A stretch of DNA of 64,000 nucleotides from Asterochloris sp. CNOR1 (taxonomy: Eukaryota > Chlorophyta > Trebouxiophyceae > Trebouxiales > Trebouxiaceae), in the NCBI GenBank assembly GCA_963969365.1, contig OZ017746.1, forward strand, positions 2,356,001 through 2,420,000, in the 5' to 3' direction. Shown here piece after piece: positions 11,902 through 24,100 of this stretch. The notes beneath the pieces are model-generated. The model saw only the letters and a list, made by a program, of their open reading frames with translations. It was not told the origin of the DNA and did not search any database. How positions within the stretch are numbered: the first letter of the stretch is position 1; each line of letters begins with the position of its first letter. The position numbers were made by a program, and so were the translations under genes.

Positions 11902-14900
11902 TCAGGCTGGATTGATTGCAGATCGAAGGGTGCTGTGCGGCACGAGTGCACTGCGCTTGCTCTGCAGAACTCTGTGGGTGCCACTGTCAGGGCTGTTGTC
12001 ACTTGCAGCAGCTCCTGGTGTAGCAGGGCCTAATGATAACTGATGTTGGTACACATGGGTGCTGTGCCGTTCGCTGCTCTCGGTGGGCTGCATGTAACTG
12101 CGGCTTCTCTGCAGCTTGCTTTGGCTCCCATGTGAGCGTGCCGGACTGACAGCTTCACCAGCGTCAGCAGCCAGAAGCGCTGTTGTGGCAGCTGCATAGC
12201 TCCCTTGCGAATGGAGGTGGGGACTACTTCTGAGCTGCTGCCCCTGGTGCTGGTGCAGCCAGTCTCCCACCGTCGGGTGAGGTAGGTAGGCCTCACTGTG
12301 GCTGTGCGTGCTGTGCCTGCGACACAGGCCAGCTTGGAGCCAGGGACATGCCCAGCCAGGAGACTTGTCAGGCAGATGGTCCACTGCTGTCAGAAGCAGA
12401 TGCTGCATGCTGAGCAGCAGTTCACACGCTTAGCCAAGCAGAAGCAAGCCCTGAGTATGCAGTCCCTCGACCACGCATATACTTTGAGATCAGTTGTAGT
12501 GGGTGGCTGAGGATGCCTGGTGCCCCCTGCTCCATCAAGCGCCGCTGATGTCATGCTGAGCTGCACATAATGAGCGATATCACTGCGCCTGCTGTTGCCA
12601 ATGCATGCTCAGACGAGCAACCGAACAGGCGCCCAGCAGCCCTCAGTACTCAAAGCTAAACTGACCTCAGGCTGGACTTTGTGGGCTCCATGTAGCTGCT
12701 GCGCCCGCTAACAGATGAGGCTTGGGACCTGCTGTCCCCACCCCCCTCATCAGCCGCCGACCGGGGGCGCCCATGCTGCAAGCTGTGGGTGTGCTGCCCT
12801 GCCAGATGGGTGCTGCTTCCCTCCTCAGACAGCTCCTCCAGCTGCCTGCCATCAGCCACCCCAAAGCTGAGGCGGGTGGGTCTGCACCCCGGCTCCGTGC
12901 TGCTGCCTGCACTGCGCCCGCGCCCAGTGTGGCTGAGTCGCCCGTCGGCTGAACCCCCACTGCTGATGCTGTGGCGGCGGCCGGCGGCAATGGGCCGCCC
13001 TTCAGAGCTGTGCCTCAGCGGCATGGAGCACTGGTGTGCCAGAGCCCAGCTCTGAGTGGGCTGCATGAAAGTGGGCAGGCGACGCTGCCTTTCCCAGCCC
13101 CGCGCCGTGCTAGGCTGCAGCAGGGGCAAGCACCGCCTTCAGCATGACTTGGGCTTTTCCAGGAGGTGCCTGGCAGGTTGCTGGCCGAGCAGGGGTTTAG
13201 GCATGAGGCGCCAGGGAGGTCACAGATGTTAGCTGTGGTCTTGACTGACGCCAGCTGCGGTACCATGCCCAGCTGCTGCCGAGGTCACAGCTGCAGTGGG
13301 TGTCAGACATGCGATTGTGGCCTGCTGAGGTGACTGGCCTCGACAGCTACAGGGCTACTGCCCACCTCAGCAGGCTCTCTTTCAGCACAACCCCTGCCCA
13401 CCTCAGCAGGCTTGCTGGGCTCAGCCTCTGCTTCACACAGCGTGCCCTCTGCTGCAGCCTCCCCCACACCAGCCCCCACGCTGCGCAGAGACTCCAGCCC
13501 AGGAGGGAGTTCTGCCATGGCGGGGTCCCTGAGTTCTGCGCTGGCCACAGGCTCCATTGCCACTGCCGCTGGACCCCAGGCTGCAGCAGGCTGGACCTGA
13601 GGCTGAGCCTCTGGTTGCGGGTCAGCTGCTGCTGCTTGGCCCCCAGCTTCAGCAGGCCTGAGCTTGGGCCCCGCCTCTCCCTGCTGCTGAGCTGCTGCTG
13701 CGGGAGCAGGGCTTTCGCCCTGTGCACCATCGACGTTCCTGACAGCCTCCTCTGCGGCTGCTGCCGCTGCTGCTGCCATGCTAGGCCTTGCAGACAGCGG
13801 GGGCTGCAAGGCAGACCTGGCAGGCGGCTTTCGGATGCCAGGACCAGCGCCCCAGATGGGACGCTCCTTCAGGTCTGCAGGTGGCAGTGGTGGTCACGCT
13901 CAGCCAGGTGGCAGAGCAGATGCAGTAGACAGCTGCAGACCCCACCTCTGACCCCACACATCCACCCAACATCACCAGTCTGCCAGACACCACTGGCAGT
14001 GCAGGCGCATGGTATGAGGGCCATCTGCCTCCCTGACAGCGAACAGCAGCTGGAACTGTAGACCTACAGGCACATTGGATCTTTGAGGGATCCAGGCAGT
14101 GTCAGGTCAAGCTCACCCTCAGTCTGACGTCGCCTCAAGGTGACCCGCCCAGCATCCTGGACTGGCCTGCTGCTGGCAGTCGTGTTGGAGCGTTCCAGGG
14201 TGCGTCCCGGGGCCTTGCTGCTGACGCTGGCAGCCTCTGAACGCGTCTGCGCCGCGGACGTTGCCTGCGCTGAGCTGCTGCCTGTAGCTGCAGCCCCTGC
14301 AGCATCACCTAGCTGCTCCTGGGCACCACTGCCAGCAGCCTGAGGCCATTCCTTGGGAGCACGTTTGGCACTCTGTAGCTGCACCTTGGCTGCATCATCA
14401 GCATCTGCAGGGACTGCAGCTGTAGCAGCTGGCCTGCTGCTGCCCTGGGCAGGAGCAGGCACATCCACTTTGTCGTCCTGTGCAGGCTGGGGCTTGCTGC
14501 CGTCAGCCGTGTCCTGCTGTCCTGCATCAGCAGCCCCAGGACTGCAGCTGGCCACATCTTGAGGGGCCCTGGCGGCAGACATGTCTTGCCGCTTGCCAGC
14601 ACTCTGCATGGCCACTTCTCGGGCCGCTCTTCCCTTAGCTGCTCTGACTGCTGGCCTGTCTGCAGCGGCAGCAAGCCCTGCTACCATGCGGGACAAGGCT
14701 GCCTCAGCTGCTGCCTGCACAAATATACACACACACACATAGGCATTCAGCAGTGCTGGCAGGCATGAACAACCAGCTGGAACTGCAAACGGCAAGTGAC
14801 GTCCAGGACAAATTGGAAGCAGTGACGCCTGAGCCTGCAACAGTCCCTGTTGTAGGGCAAAATGGCAGGGCTGCTTTTGGGGCACCATGGCCCTGTCCAC

Positions 14901-17900
14901 ATCAGCTGCAGCCCTGAAACTCACCCTCTGCTGGGGAGACACCGAAAGCTGATCCACGTCATGCTCCCGCCTGGCCAGCACAGCGCTCCGGGGCCCCGCA
15001 GCGGGTGAGGTCGCCGCACGCCGCAGCCGGGAGGGTGCTGGCTTGGTCTCCTCCATGTCCACCTGCTGCAGCAGGGCGGATGACGCCCGCTGCACGCGCA
15101 GCTTCCTCTGCTGCGCTCTGCCAGGGTCCTGTGTGGAAAAGCAGAAAGCTTGGTGACGGCACCTGCTCGATTGTGACACACAAGGCCTGCTGCACCCACA
15201 GCTGCTGCTGCTGAGTGTTGCTGTCGGCCTTTGAGGAGATGGTGCCTCTCCACAGATGGTTGTGTCAATACCTCTAGCAGAGCAGCCAGGCACGCCTGCC
15301 TCTGCTGCAGGGATCTGCCCACGCCTGCCTCTGCTGCAGGGTCTGCCCTCGCCGTGCACACAAAGTCCACCAGCCCCGCTGTACAGCACTGTAGGACCCA
15401 GCAGGGACAGCGCCCTGCAAGTCCAGCAAACTGAACAGGTCGCACCTCCACTGATGCTGCAGGCTCCCTCTGCGCGGCGTGGTTGGGCATGTCCCCTGCT
15501 GCGAGACACCAACACACTCTTAAGATCAGATCTCGCAGGTTGCCTGCTGAAGGGCGCAGCACAAGAATCTTCTGCAATTGCCATGCAGGGATGCACAGGC
15601 ATAACAGCAACCATATGCTGTTGCCAGAGAGTAACAAAGCAGCGCACACAGCTTCCCATGATTCACACAGAGCAGACTTGCCCCGATGAAACGAGTGCAC
15701 AGCAATCACAGATGCCTTTACCTGCAACCTCTTGTACCCCAGCTGCATGCACCAGATCGGCCAGCTGCATGCCCTGCGTGTGAGCAGCATGCAGCAGCTC
15801 CTCATGTGTGTGCAGTGCCAGCCTTAAGTCAGAATGTGCAATGCTGCCACTTCGGGGTTGCCACCTATGCTGCCAGCTGCTGCCCAGAAACACTACCATG
15901 CAGCTTGGGTCGTTGGAGGCACGCACCTTCAGCATCACGCACTTCAGCCGCATGCAGCCGCTTCTGCAACTTGACCACTGTAGTGGCCAGCTGAAGCCCC
16001 TCCTTGCGTGCAGTCACGAGCTGCCCATGCAGGCGCTCAGCCATTCTGTGCAGCGATTCGTTGCGAGCGCGCAGATGGCGCATGTCAGGCGAGCCCTCCA
16101 GCTGCTGGGCTGTGAAGCTCAAGCTGCCGCCGAGGCTGCTGTGCATTGCTGCCCCTGAGGCCAGACAGGCCTGCTGCACCTTGGCGTGCCACGCCTGCAT
16201 GCGTGGGAACAATGTTAACCGACAAGGTTCAGGCAGACTTCAGGTGCCAACGCCATGAGCTCGTCAACCAGCCGCAAAGCTGAGCTGCGGGGCTTCAGGC
16301 AGCCGTTTGCTGCTGGGTTCCCATGGCTTTGATGAAAGATGCGCCTGCAGCACCCACACTCCACCCCTTTTTGAGGGCATGCTTATGAGGCTGAAAGACA
16401 TACACCTTTCACGCAGAGCACGCTGCCTGTCGCACTGGGCCAGAGCGCCCTGGGTCCATTATACAAGCAGGGGCGCATGCAGCACCCACTGCACCTATTG
16501 AGGGCATCCTCCCGGGGCTTCAAAGAGCATCCCACGGAGCAGTCTGTGTCAAATACACCACGAAGACAGGTGCGGGCGCCTGCAGTCCTCTGCCCACCTG
16601 TGCCAGGAGCACGCTGTGCGCCAGCTGCTGCAAGGGGCCCGCCAGGGGGCGGGCCCTGTTGATGGCCTGCACCTGCCCCATCAACAGCACAAAGCCCGCC
16701 AGCTGCTGGTGCTGCTGCACATGGCGCTGCCGCTGCGCCGCCCTCTGCTCTCTGGGGGACAGGCTGCGTTCCCCAAACAGAAGGTCTGTTGGGTCGACAT
16801 TGGGCGCATGGCCCTGCAGCAGGGGTGCCCTGGTGCTAGGCCTTTGCAACATGCTGCAGGGAGGGCTGCTGCAGCCCACACAAGGCCACATGCCTGGCCA
16901 CCCCCAAATCTGGTCCAGCATGTCACTGCTCATGCAGACAAATGGGACCAGGTCTGACAACAAAGCAGGTGTCTCCAGGTGGTGTCCTGGATGCGCAACA
17001 GCTGGGCATCAGCACACAATGCGACAAACATGGTTAACAACAGCCACATCGACAAATCCACAACTGTAAAAAAAAGAAATGCTTGCAAGCCCACAGAAGA
17101 AGCCAATTGCAGGCTACCCTTCATCCCAGGGGGCCGAGCTCACCGCCAGCACATGCTCCAAGTCACGCTCAAGATCTGCAGGCTCAAGCAGGCCCGCAGC
17201 CTCGTCCACCCTCCTGAGGGCCAGCCGCTCGCCAGACCCCTCGCGCAGCGCCTGCCTGGCGCTCCTCTCCCTGGCTGGCACAGCAGGCTCGTCGGCGACA
17301 ACATCTGCCCTGGCACTGCTGTTGCTGGCGTCCCCGTCAGGCGCGGTGGTTCCAGCATCGGCCCTGTCAGCTGACTGAGGATGGTGCTGCTGGCTGCTGT
17401 CCTGCTGCTGGCTGGCCACCTGGGTGCTGGGCTGATTGCTCCAATGAGTGGTCTGCTGGAGGCTGTCTGACCTGGGGGCCAGCGAGATGCCTCTCTGCAG
17501 CACAGGCAGGCAGAGCTGAGGGCCATGCCACGCAGCCAGATAACACCCTGGTAAGTTTTCTACTGTCAAGCGACACCAGAAGGGGACGCACAGGTTGGTG
17601 CTGATGTCCTCAGGTCTCTGCCCACCTCCAGGTCATCAGCATCATCAGAAGGCCTGGCTGTGACCGGAGATGCTGGCAGCAGGTCGAGAGTGTCAGCCTC
17701 GGTGCGAATGCGCCACTGAGCTTTCTCCTGAGTATCTTGGTGCTGCAAAACACCTGCGTTGGACAGCAGGCATGGTCCGTTGGTTGCACAGAGGCGGCCA
17801 ACATTTATGACTTGGCCGTTTCCTTGAACTGCATGGCAGCATGCACACATGCCTCACCTTTCTCTTTCAGCTTTTCAGGCAGCGGCTTGCTTGCCAAGGC

Positions 17901-17924
17901 CTGAGAGGCTGCGCCGGATTTTTC
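11902..17924 (-). CDS. large coiled-coil/disordered protein with three YMxPTxS motifs
   Basis: I do not recognise this gene. On the minus strand, a series of exons with splice consensus runs from about 17924 to the TGA at 11902. In order they encode a Lys/Glu segment (17924-17858), a TEADTLDLLPASP stretch, a charged helix (ERLALRRVDEAAGLLEP, about 17200), a helical exon near 16800-16620, a coiled coil (SLHRMAERLHGQLVTARKEG, about 16050), then long Ala/Pro/Gln-rich disordered exons (15.0-13.3 kb). The C-terminal part holds three near-repeats: TFMQPTQS (about 13060), SYMEPTKS (about 12690) and SYMQPTES (about 12090). They resemble the YMxxTxS core of plant DUF4005/IQD proteins, many of which bind microtubules; that link is inference. 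The 5' end is not resolved, and the span could hold two genes. It ends 81 bp upstream of the MAP65 start on the same strand. Confidence 0.5.
15291..15348. repeat. 29-bp direct tandem repeat, two copies
   Basis: CACGCCTGCCTCTGCTGCAG followed by GG(A)TCTGCC occurs twice back to back. It lies inside or beside a minus-strand exon of the YMxPTxS-motif gene. Each copy contains CTGCAG. It looks like a recent local duplication. Confidence 0.8.
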
Positions 17925-18153
17925 CCTGCAGCATGTGGATTAATGAATCACTCTTGAGCCTGGGGTTAACCGACTTACCAACGGCTCTTGCTTGCACCTC
18001 TGTTGCAAACCGTCATGCTTTTGCCGGAAGCAGAAGCAGCTGCTGTGGACTGCTTCACTGACGTGATGCTTGGAAGCTGGCATTCGCACCAGCGATTCGC
18101 AGGCTTCAAAGGGCAAAAAGGTCCACGGCATGCAAATTCGCCTGGGCTGGGAG

Positions 18154-18160
18154 TATAAAT
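18154..18160 (+). promoter_or_regulatory. TATA-like box upstream of bL9
   Basis: The sequence TATAAAT sits in a GC-rich setting, 113 bp before the ATG of the plastid bL9 gene and on the same strand. Spacing suits a core promoter with a short 5' leader. Function is inferred from sequence and position only. Confidence 0.45.
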
Positions 18161-18272
18161 CTGGTAGCCGCAACTTATTTATTTCTCTGTCTGTGCCTGC
18201 TGCCTGGAAACGCTGCAGCTGCAGTCGTTCTCCCCGAGAGTACCCTGACGCAGACTATCAGGTGGCTGCAAA

Positions 18273-19363
18273 ATGCAGCTGAAGACATTCTCAGGCTTCA
18301 AAGCCCAACATGTGGTGAGTGCTGGGGTAGCACACTTAGTTGGTGGTGCAGGGCCCCCTTAAGGCCTGACCCTTGCTGTGCTTTGCCAGGCTGCCTCACC
18401 ATGCTCGTGCTTAGCAGCACAGCGCGCTGGAAAGAGGCAAACTTTCAGACTGGTCGTCACAGCCAACAAGAAGGGCAACAAACAGCAGCAGGTGTAGCAT
18501 TCTGCCTTACAAATTGCAGAAGGCACAGAGAGCTGCAGGCTGTTGAGACGACAGGCACGCTCCTGCAGGTGGTCTTGATGAGTGAGATCCCCTCTCTTGG
18601 GGTGGCTGGCGACTTGGTGACGGTCAAGGCAGGTTATGCAAGGAACTTCCTTGCACCAAAGGGGCTGGCCAAGCCTGCCACAGCAGGCGTGCTAAGGTGA
18701 TGATATCCCCATGTCATGCCTCAACAACTTTGCAAGGAGGCTCTGTTTGTCACCTACTGCTGACCTGCAGCTTGCATGTCTGCAGGAACATTGAGGAGCA
18801 GAAAACTGCTGAGCTCAGGGCAATGGCCCAGGTCAAGGCCAAGGCACAGGCAATGGCCACAGCACTCCAGACGATCAGCAAGTTCATCATCAAGGTGATT
18901 GCTTGAGTTTCAGCAGCACTGTTGCTGCTTGTGAACATCGGCACTCCGCATTGCCATCCACTTGAAATGCCACCCCTCACACGCCTGGCACTTGCTGCTG
19001 CAGAAAAAGGTTGGTAAGGACAACCAGATCTTTGGCAGGTGGGCAGCCATTCAGCTTCTGAGCTATATCTCTCAAGAGTATGCTGCAATGCTGCCACTAA
19101 GGACTGGCATATGCGTGCATGACGTGTGCATCCACAGAGCTTCACTCATGCTGCAGCGCCTGACAGGCACCTGCTGTGTCTGCAGCGTGACCACCCAGGA
19201 GGTTGTAGATGCAGTCAACATGCAGACTGGCAGGCAGCTGGACAGAAGGGCCATCACACTGCCAGACATCAAGAATTGTGGCAACTATGATGCTGAGGTC
19301 AAACTTCATGAGGAAGTCACAGGTCGCTTCAAAGTGGTTGTCCAGAAGGACACAACAAAGTAG
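18273..19363 (+). CDS. RPL9: plastid ribosomal protein bL9 (50S)
   Basis: Six exons (18273-18314, 18390-18491, 18569-18696, 18786-18894, 19004-19038, 19186-19363) give 197 residues with all phases closing. The bL9 N-domain motif is clear: [20 protein letters not shown] then [10 protein letters not shown] long connecting helix follows ([20 protein letters not shown]), then the C-domain ([29 protein letters not shown]). The first 45 or so residues are rich in S, A, R and K with few acids and precede the bL9 body, as expected of a chloroplast transit peptide. A mitochondrial destination is possible but less likely, since the sequence follows the chloroplast RPL9 pattern. It converges on the VIR3-like gene, with 62 bp between the stop codons. 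Confidence 0.92.
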
Positions 19364-19425
19364 ATGGCTTGCATAACAGCTCTCAACGCTGGACCTGTCT
19401 AGATGAAGAAGCTGCCAGAACCAGC

Positions 19426-21074
19426 TCAGATCTCCTGCACCTGTGCTGTTCCCTCTTCAACAACGGCAATGCAGTCAGACACAGATTTCCCCTCAGCCAT
19501 TGCTGCAGCTAATCTTTGATGGGTTTCCTTGTGACGACGCAGCAGTGTAGTGATGTTCAAGACAGCCCATCTGATCTGCCCATCAGCTTTCTGCTGGGAA
19601 AACCCAAGAGCTTTCAGCAAACCATCAAGTTGGCGGATGTCATTGAGCCCACCCTCTGACTTCCCAAGGGTGACATACTCTGCTGCTATGCCTGCCAGCG
19701 CAATGCAGGTGTACTTGTCTAGACTGGTGCTGCTCAGCTTGCCCTTGGCAACCTGCATGACAGCAAGCAGCAGGACAATCATGCTTAGCCTCCTGGTCGC
19801 TTGCTTGCTAGCCCAAGGCAGCATGTGTTTGGCCTCACCTCCTGCTGAAAGGCACTGTCGCAGAACTGCGTGCCTGCCTGGACATTCAGCAACCCATACC
19901 TGTAAGGAAAGACAGATGCAACTTGTAGGCCACACATGACAAGGCAGGCTGCAGCGAGTCAGGGCTGTCACACTCACTTCTGAAGGGCATCTGCAGCACT
20001 CAGGGTGTATCCCTTGGGCAGCAGACCCAGCAGTACGGCGATGAGAAAGTGCCCAGCCTCATGACAGGCGACCCGTTCACCATAGGAGCGATTTATCGCT
20101 CTGCCGATGGTATCCACCAGGAGCCCTTCATAGGCACCACCATTGGCCACCTGCAGAACAGGGCGCAGGGCGCTTCAATGCTGCCTCCTGCAGATGCACC
20201 GCAGGGGTTGTGTGAGAAGCAAAAACAGAAGAAGAGCCCACCTCATCTGCAACCACTGCAAACATTGTAAAAACAACAACAAGTAGGGCCTGGTTGATGG
20301 ACCAATCCAGCCCAACAACAGCGGCTGTCACCCCAGCAAGGCCAAGAAGCCTCAGGATCAGCCTTACATTGTTCAAAGTCTGGTCCTGCACCAGCAAGGT
20401 CAGCAGCTTGACGCCTGACTGGACTTAAGAAAGCTTGAGCAGAACACCAGCACAGTGAGCACCACAAGGCCATGCTGACAGCGCAGCGATGTGCGCAAGT
20501 TGTGAGCATCATCGTACCTCAGGCGACAGGAACTCCGCTGCAACCAGGGAGACACACTTGGTGAGCATGTCCAAATCAGAGCTCGTCTATCCCCTGCTGG
20601 AGACTGGGTACCTGTGTAGACATTGTTGAGCTTGAGCTCCTCGAGAGAATAGATGCGCTTTGGCACCTGCATACCCAGGCAGGGGCGCTCAGATTGGTCG
20701 CAGGAGAGACCAGGTGCCACATCTGCACCCCGCACCTGATTCGCTTGCCCAAACGCCTTCAGGACGCCTTGTTTCTGCAGCCTCTGTGCCAGATCCACAG
20801 CTTTCTGTTCCAGGGCTTCAGTGTCACTGTGGTCCTGCATCAATGCACCATGTGCAGATGTACAACCTAAGCAGGTGGCATCTTATCACTGGCAAACAGG
20901 GCCCACCAACGCTTGCTGCAGGTCCTGCAGTCCCTGCTGAAGGCCTGCTGCTACCTGACATCTTGTATCTGCACCCCACCTTCTTGTCACAAGCCACCTT
21001 CTGGGGGCAGGCCTGTGACCTCTTGCTCTAGTGATGGGGCATGCAGGGCTGTGCACCTGGAGGAGGCTTTGCAT
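19426..21074 (-). CDS. VIR3-like M41-type membrane metalloprotease, chloroplast
   Basis: Eight exons (21074-20955, 20834-20736, 20666-20612, 20537-20518, 20418-20242, 20150-19978, 19899-19839, 19752-19426) give 343 residues. It resembles the plant family of Arabidopsis VIRESCENT3, FtsH-like M41 proteases that lack an AAA+ ATPase module. The N-terminus is a basic transit peptide. Two hydrophobic stretches follow (LILRLLGLAGVTAAVVGL and ALLVVVFTMFAVVADE), then the zinc motif HEAGH in RVACHEAGHFLIAVLLGLLP, and a C-terminal helical domain with KYTCIALAGIAAEYVTLGKS and GGLNDIRQLDGLLKALGF. Exon 4 is only 20 nt, yet removing the flanking introns keeps frame. With no ATPase domain it cannot unfold substrates alone. 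Its start codon is 69 bp from that of the divergent neighbour. Confidence 0.85.
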
Positions 21075-21143
21075 GCCGGAATTTCAAGATTTGACAAAAG
21101 TCAATGTGGTCAGTAATTTTTTTCGGAGCAGATCCCAGCGGCC
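21075..21143. promoter_or_regulatory. 69-bp intergenic between divergent start codons (shared promoter)
   Basis: The VIR3-like gene (start 21074, minus) and the unknown gene (start 21144, plus) leave only 69 bp between ATGs. Both 5' leaders and core promoters must overlap here or reach into the partner's transcribed region. The middle holds an AT-rich patch (AATTTTTTT near 21115), unusual in this GC-rich DNA. If the plus gene starts at the second ATG (21171), the gap is still under 100 bp. Confidence 0.5.
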
Positions 21144-24100
21144 ATGAAGCAACAAGGCATTTCTGCTGCGATGGCGGGCCATGCACGGCACAAGCCTGTG
21201 CCAGCCCACCTAAAAATATTACAGCCCATGACAGGAAGCGTGAACCTTGTCAGTGAGTACCTTGCAGCCGGCCTGCAAGCCTCATATGAGCCCTATGCAA
21301 CGGAGATCAACAAGAAGAAGCGCCAGCGCAAGGTGAGTGCACAGCATAGCGCGGCCAACTTTGACTCTAACACCCTCAGTCGGTGCATCACAGCTGACGC
21401 TAACTGCTGCAGGAGCTGGCTGACAGAGCTGAGGGTTCCTCCAGGCAGCGCCGCAAGTCCATGGCGTCTCAGGAGCCTGCAGGCCGGCTGAGTGTGAACC
21501 CAGGGGAGGGGCGCAAGCAGGCAGGCGATGAGGAAGGTCAGCCTGTGCCAGCAAGTTTGTAACATAGTTCTGCGTTCTGGTGGTCTGTTGATGTTCGCAC
21601 TGTGATGTCCTTCTTGTGTGCATCAATTTCCACTGCTGGCCCGCGCTTATCACAGCGACTTGGCCCTGAGCAGAGTGTTGATGAGCGCCCTCTTCCCGCA
21701 TCTGCAGGGCGCAGATATATACAGCAGTTGCGCCAGCTGACGGGAAAGGGCTGTGTGCCGACGTTGTGAGTACTGAAGCCTTGCACCAGTGCGGGGTAGC
21801 CCAGCAGACCCACTCACTCTGTTGGGTGAATACCGCGGCTGCAGGTTTGAATATTCGCGGCTGGTGGATGTCATTCGATCTCACGCTGCTCATGGGGCGA
21901 AAGACCTTTCACAGCAAGCTGCAAGGTAACGCCCAACAATTCCCTGCATCCTTTCTGTGGCAGGTACCAGGCTGCCTGGTCGAGAATGCTACACAACAAT
22001 GCAGATGAATGACAGTGTCTGTGTGATACAGCCTGCTGACTACTTTGGTGGAGCTGAACCCCATAACTGACTCCCAAGCAGGTATGCCCCAAAATCACGT
22101 TTGTGCTCTTGAAGCAGAGCTCCCAGATTCTGAGCGACATGCAGGCCAGGAATCAGATCACCTCCCGCATCTGCTTACACAAAGGGAGCAGGTCATCGCT
22201 GTGGACAGGCAGCAGAAGCTGCCCCAGCCCTGGACTTTTGTGGGCAGGTCAGCTGCCAGCCATATTGCTCACTTCTGTGAGGCCCACAGCATGCTCACTT
22301 GCCGGCTAGTAAAGCGGCTGCAGCTGTGTCCTGCTGCTCGACCGGGGCCTGCAGCCTTTACTTGTTCTCTGGCAGCTGCTGCTCTGGCTGTCACACAGAC
22401 CCTTGTTTTGACATGATGTACCGCCCATCGAGCAATGCATCACCCAGCCTGAGGACCCTGCCTGATGTCCTGCAGCAACCTGACAGAGAGTGCCCTGCAT
22501 GGGGGTAAGGCAGGCAGATCCAGCAGGACCATCCGTCCCATGTGGTGGCTGGCAAATACCTTTGAGGCTGCTGCCACTCAGGCAGAAAAGCTGGCGGGGC
22601 TGGCAGATGCGGGGGGCATTTCAACTGAGGCGGAGGCCAACTTTGGCGAGCTGCTGCTGCTGAGGGTTGTGCTGCAGCAGCTTCAGGTCTGTTCAGTGCA
22701 GGCACTGCCTTGAAGAGCATCCGTGCGGTACCTTGCACCACATGGGCAGTAAGAGACAGGCTGCAAGGCATTGCAGCCTCTGCAGCAGGCTGACCTGCTG
22801 CCATGCTTCTGGTCAGCAGGCCTCAGCAAATGAAAGCATGTAAGCTTGTACTGAGTCCATAATTTTTCTGCAGGCAGATTTGAGGCACCGCATGTCCGTC
22901 TTTGCCCAGACAGACAGTTCACCTGAAGGGCAGGTCCAGTCACAGCGGCAGCACGTGCTGACGGCCAGCCAGCTGTGGCGGCTGCTGGAAGGCCAGCTGG
23001 TCAGTATAGCTGGGGACCTGGCCAGTCGCTTGCTAGATGTGCACAATGAGCCCTGAGAATGGTGCCATGAGAATTGCTGGTGACCCACACAGCATGCCTT
23101 GCGCTGCAGTCCAGCTGACCCTGCATGTTAGCCGCGGTTGAGCTCTGAATGCACCTTCGCCATGTGCAGGGCCAGCATAATTACAGCAAAAGCACATTAG
23201 TGCTTAGTCTCATGAGGTGCATAGCTGCTGACGGGGAGGATGGCGTGCAGAGCGCTGGTGGGCATGACTGTTGGCAGCACACATGCTGAGCAACTCATCT
23301 GTGCCCTACCATGGGCTGCCCGTGCGGAGGGCTCTCCTTCCTGCGTGCAGGGCAACTGCCTGCTGAGGCGCAAGTGTTTGACACGCGTGAGCTGGCCAGG
23401 CTGGCCACAGTGATGCTACAGATGATGCTGGAGCTCTATGGTGGGGGCTGTCGCTTCTCCGCCTGCTTGCTGCTGATCTGCCTGAAGCAGTGCAGCAGCT
23501 GCCAGGGGTGCGTCGCCTCTGTGCAGAGGGGCCGCTTGCCAGGGGCCGCTTGCGAGCAGGAAGTGCGGGGCGGGTTGGTGCGGCAGCCACCAGGAATGTG
23601 TAGCATCATGCCAAGTGCCTGCTTGTGTGTAGGCACAGCAGAGGAGGCAGGGTATTTCAAGCCACAGGGAAAAGCACGGACCCAGCTGACTGGGAAGTGC
23701 CGCCGGCTCATGGACCAGCACATGGTGAGCCAGTCTTCCAGCAGCAGGCCTTTTAGGACTGTTGCCCTGCCAGCCTTATCTTGCGTCCTGGCCCTCATTC
23801 TGAGACCATGAAACTCTCTTTGATGCAGTTTGAGGGCTTTGCAGGGAGGGACCTGATATGCACGTCTGCGGCAAAGAAGCAATCCTTCCTGCGCGCGCTG
23901 GCCCCCAGGGACCGCCTGCGCATGCTGGGAGTGGTGAGATTTGCTGATGGAGCATGAGTGACATACCTGTTGGCACCTACAGCTGGGCCACTCGCAAAGT
24001 AGACTTTAGCATAGCCTGGTCGGCTAATCACGCCCAGGGTGTGCTCTGCTGGACTGACGCCTCAGCACTGTTGCTTACCTGTGCCATCATGACGTTGAGC

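Noticed and set aside
14724-14740. (AC)n tract as a telomeric or regulatory repeat
   Set aside because: It is a short dinucleotide microsatellite in an intron, with no telomere-like unit and no partner element.
14064-15659. A 531-codon minus-strand open frame as a single intronless gene
   Set aside because: Only its parts look like exons of the YMxPTxS-motif gene. The middle contains splice consensus and AC-repeat sequence, and the frame is open mainly because of high GC.
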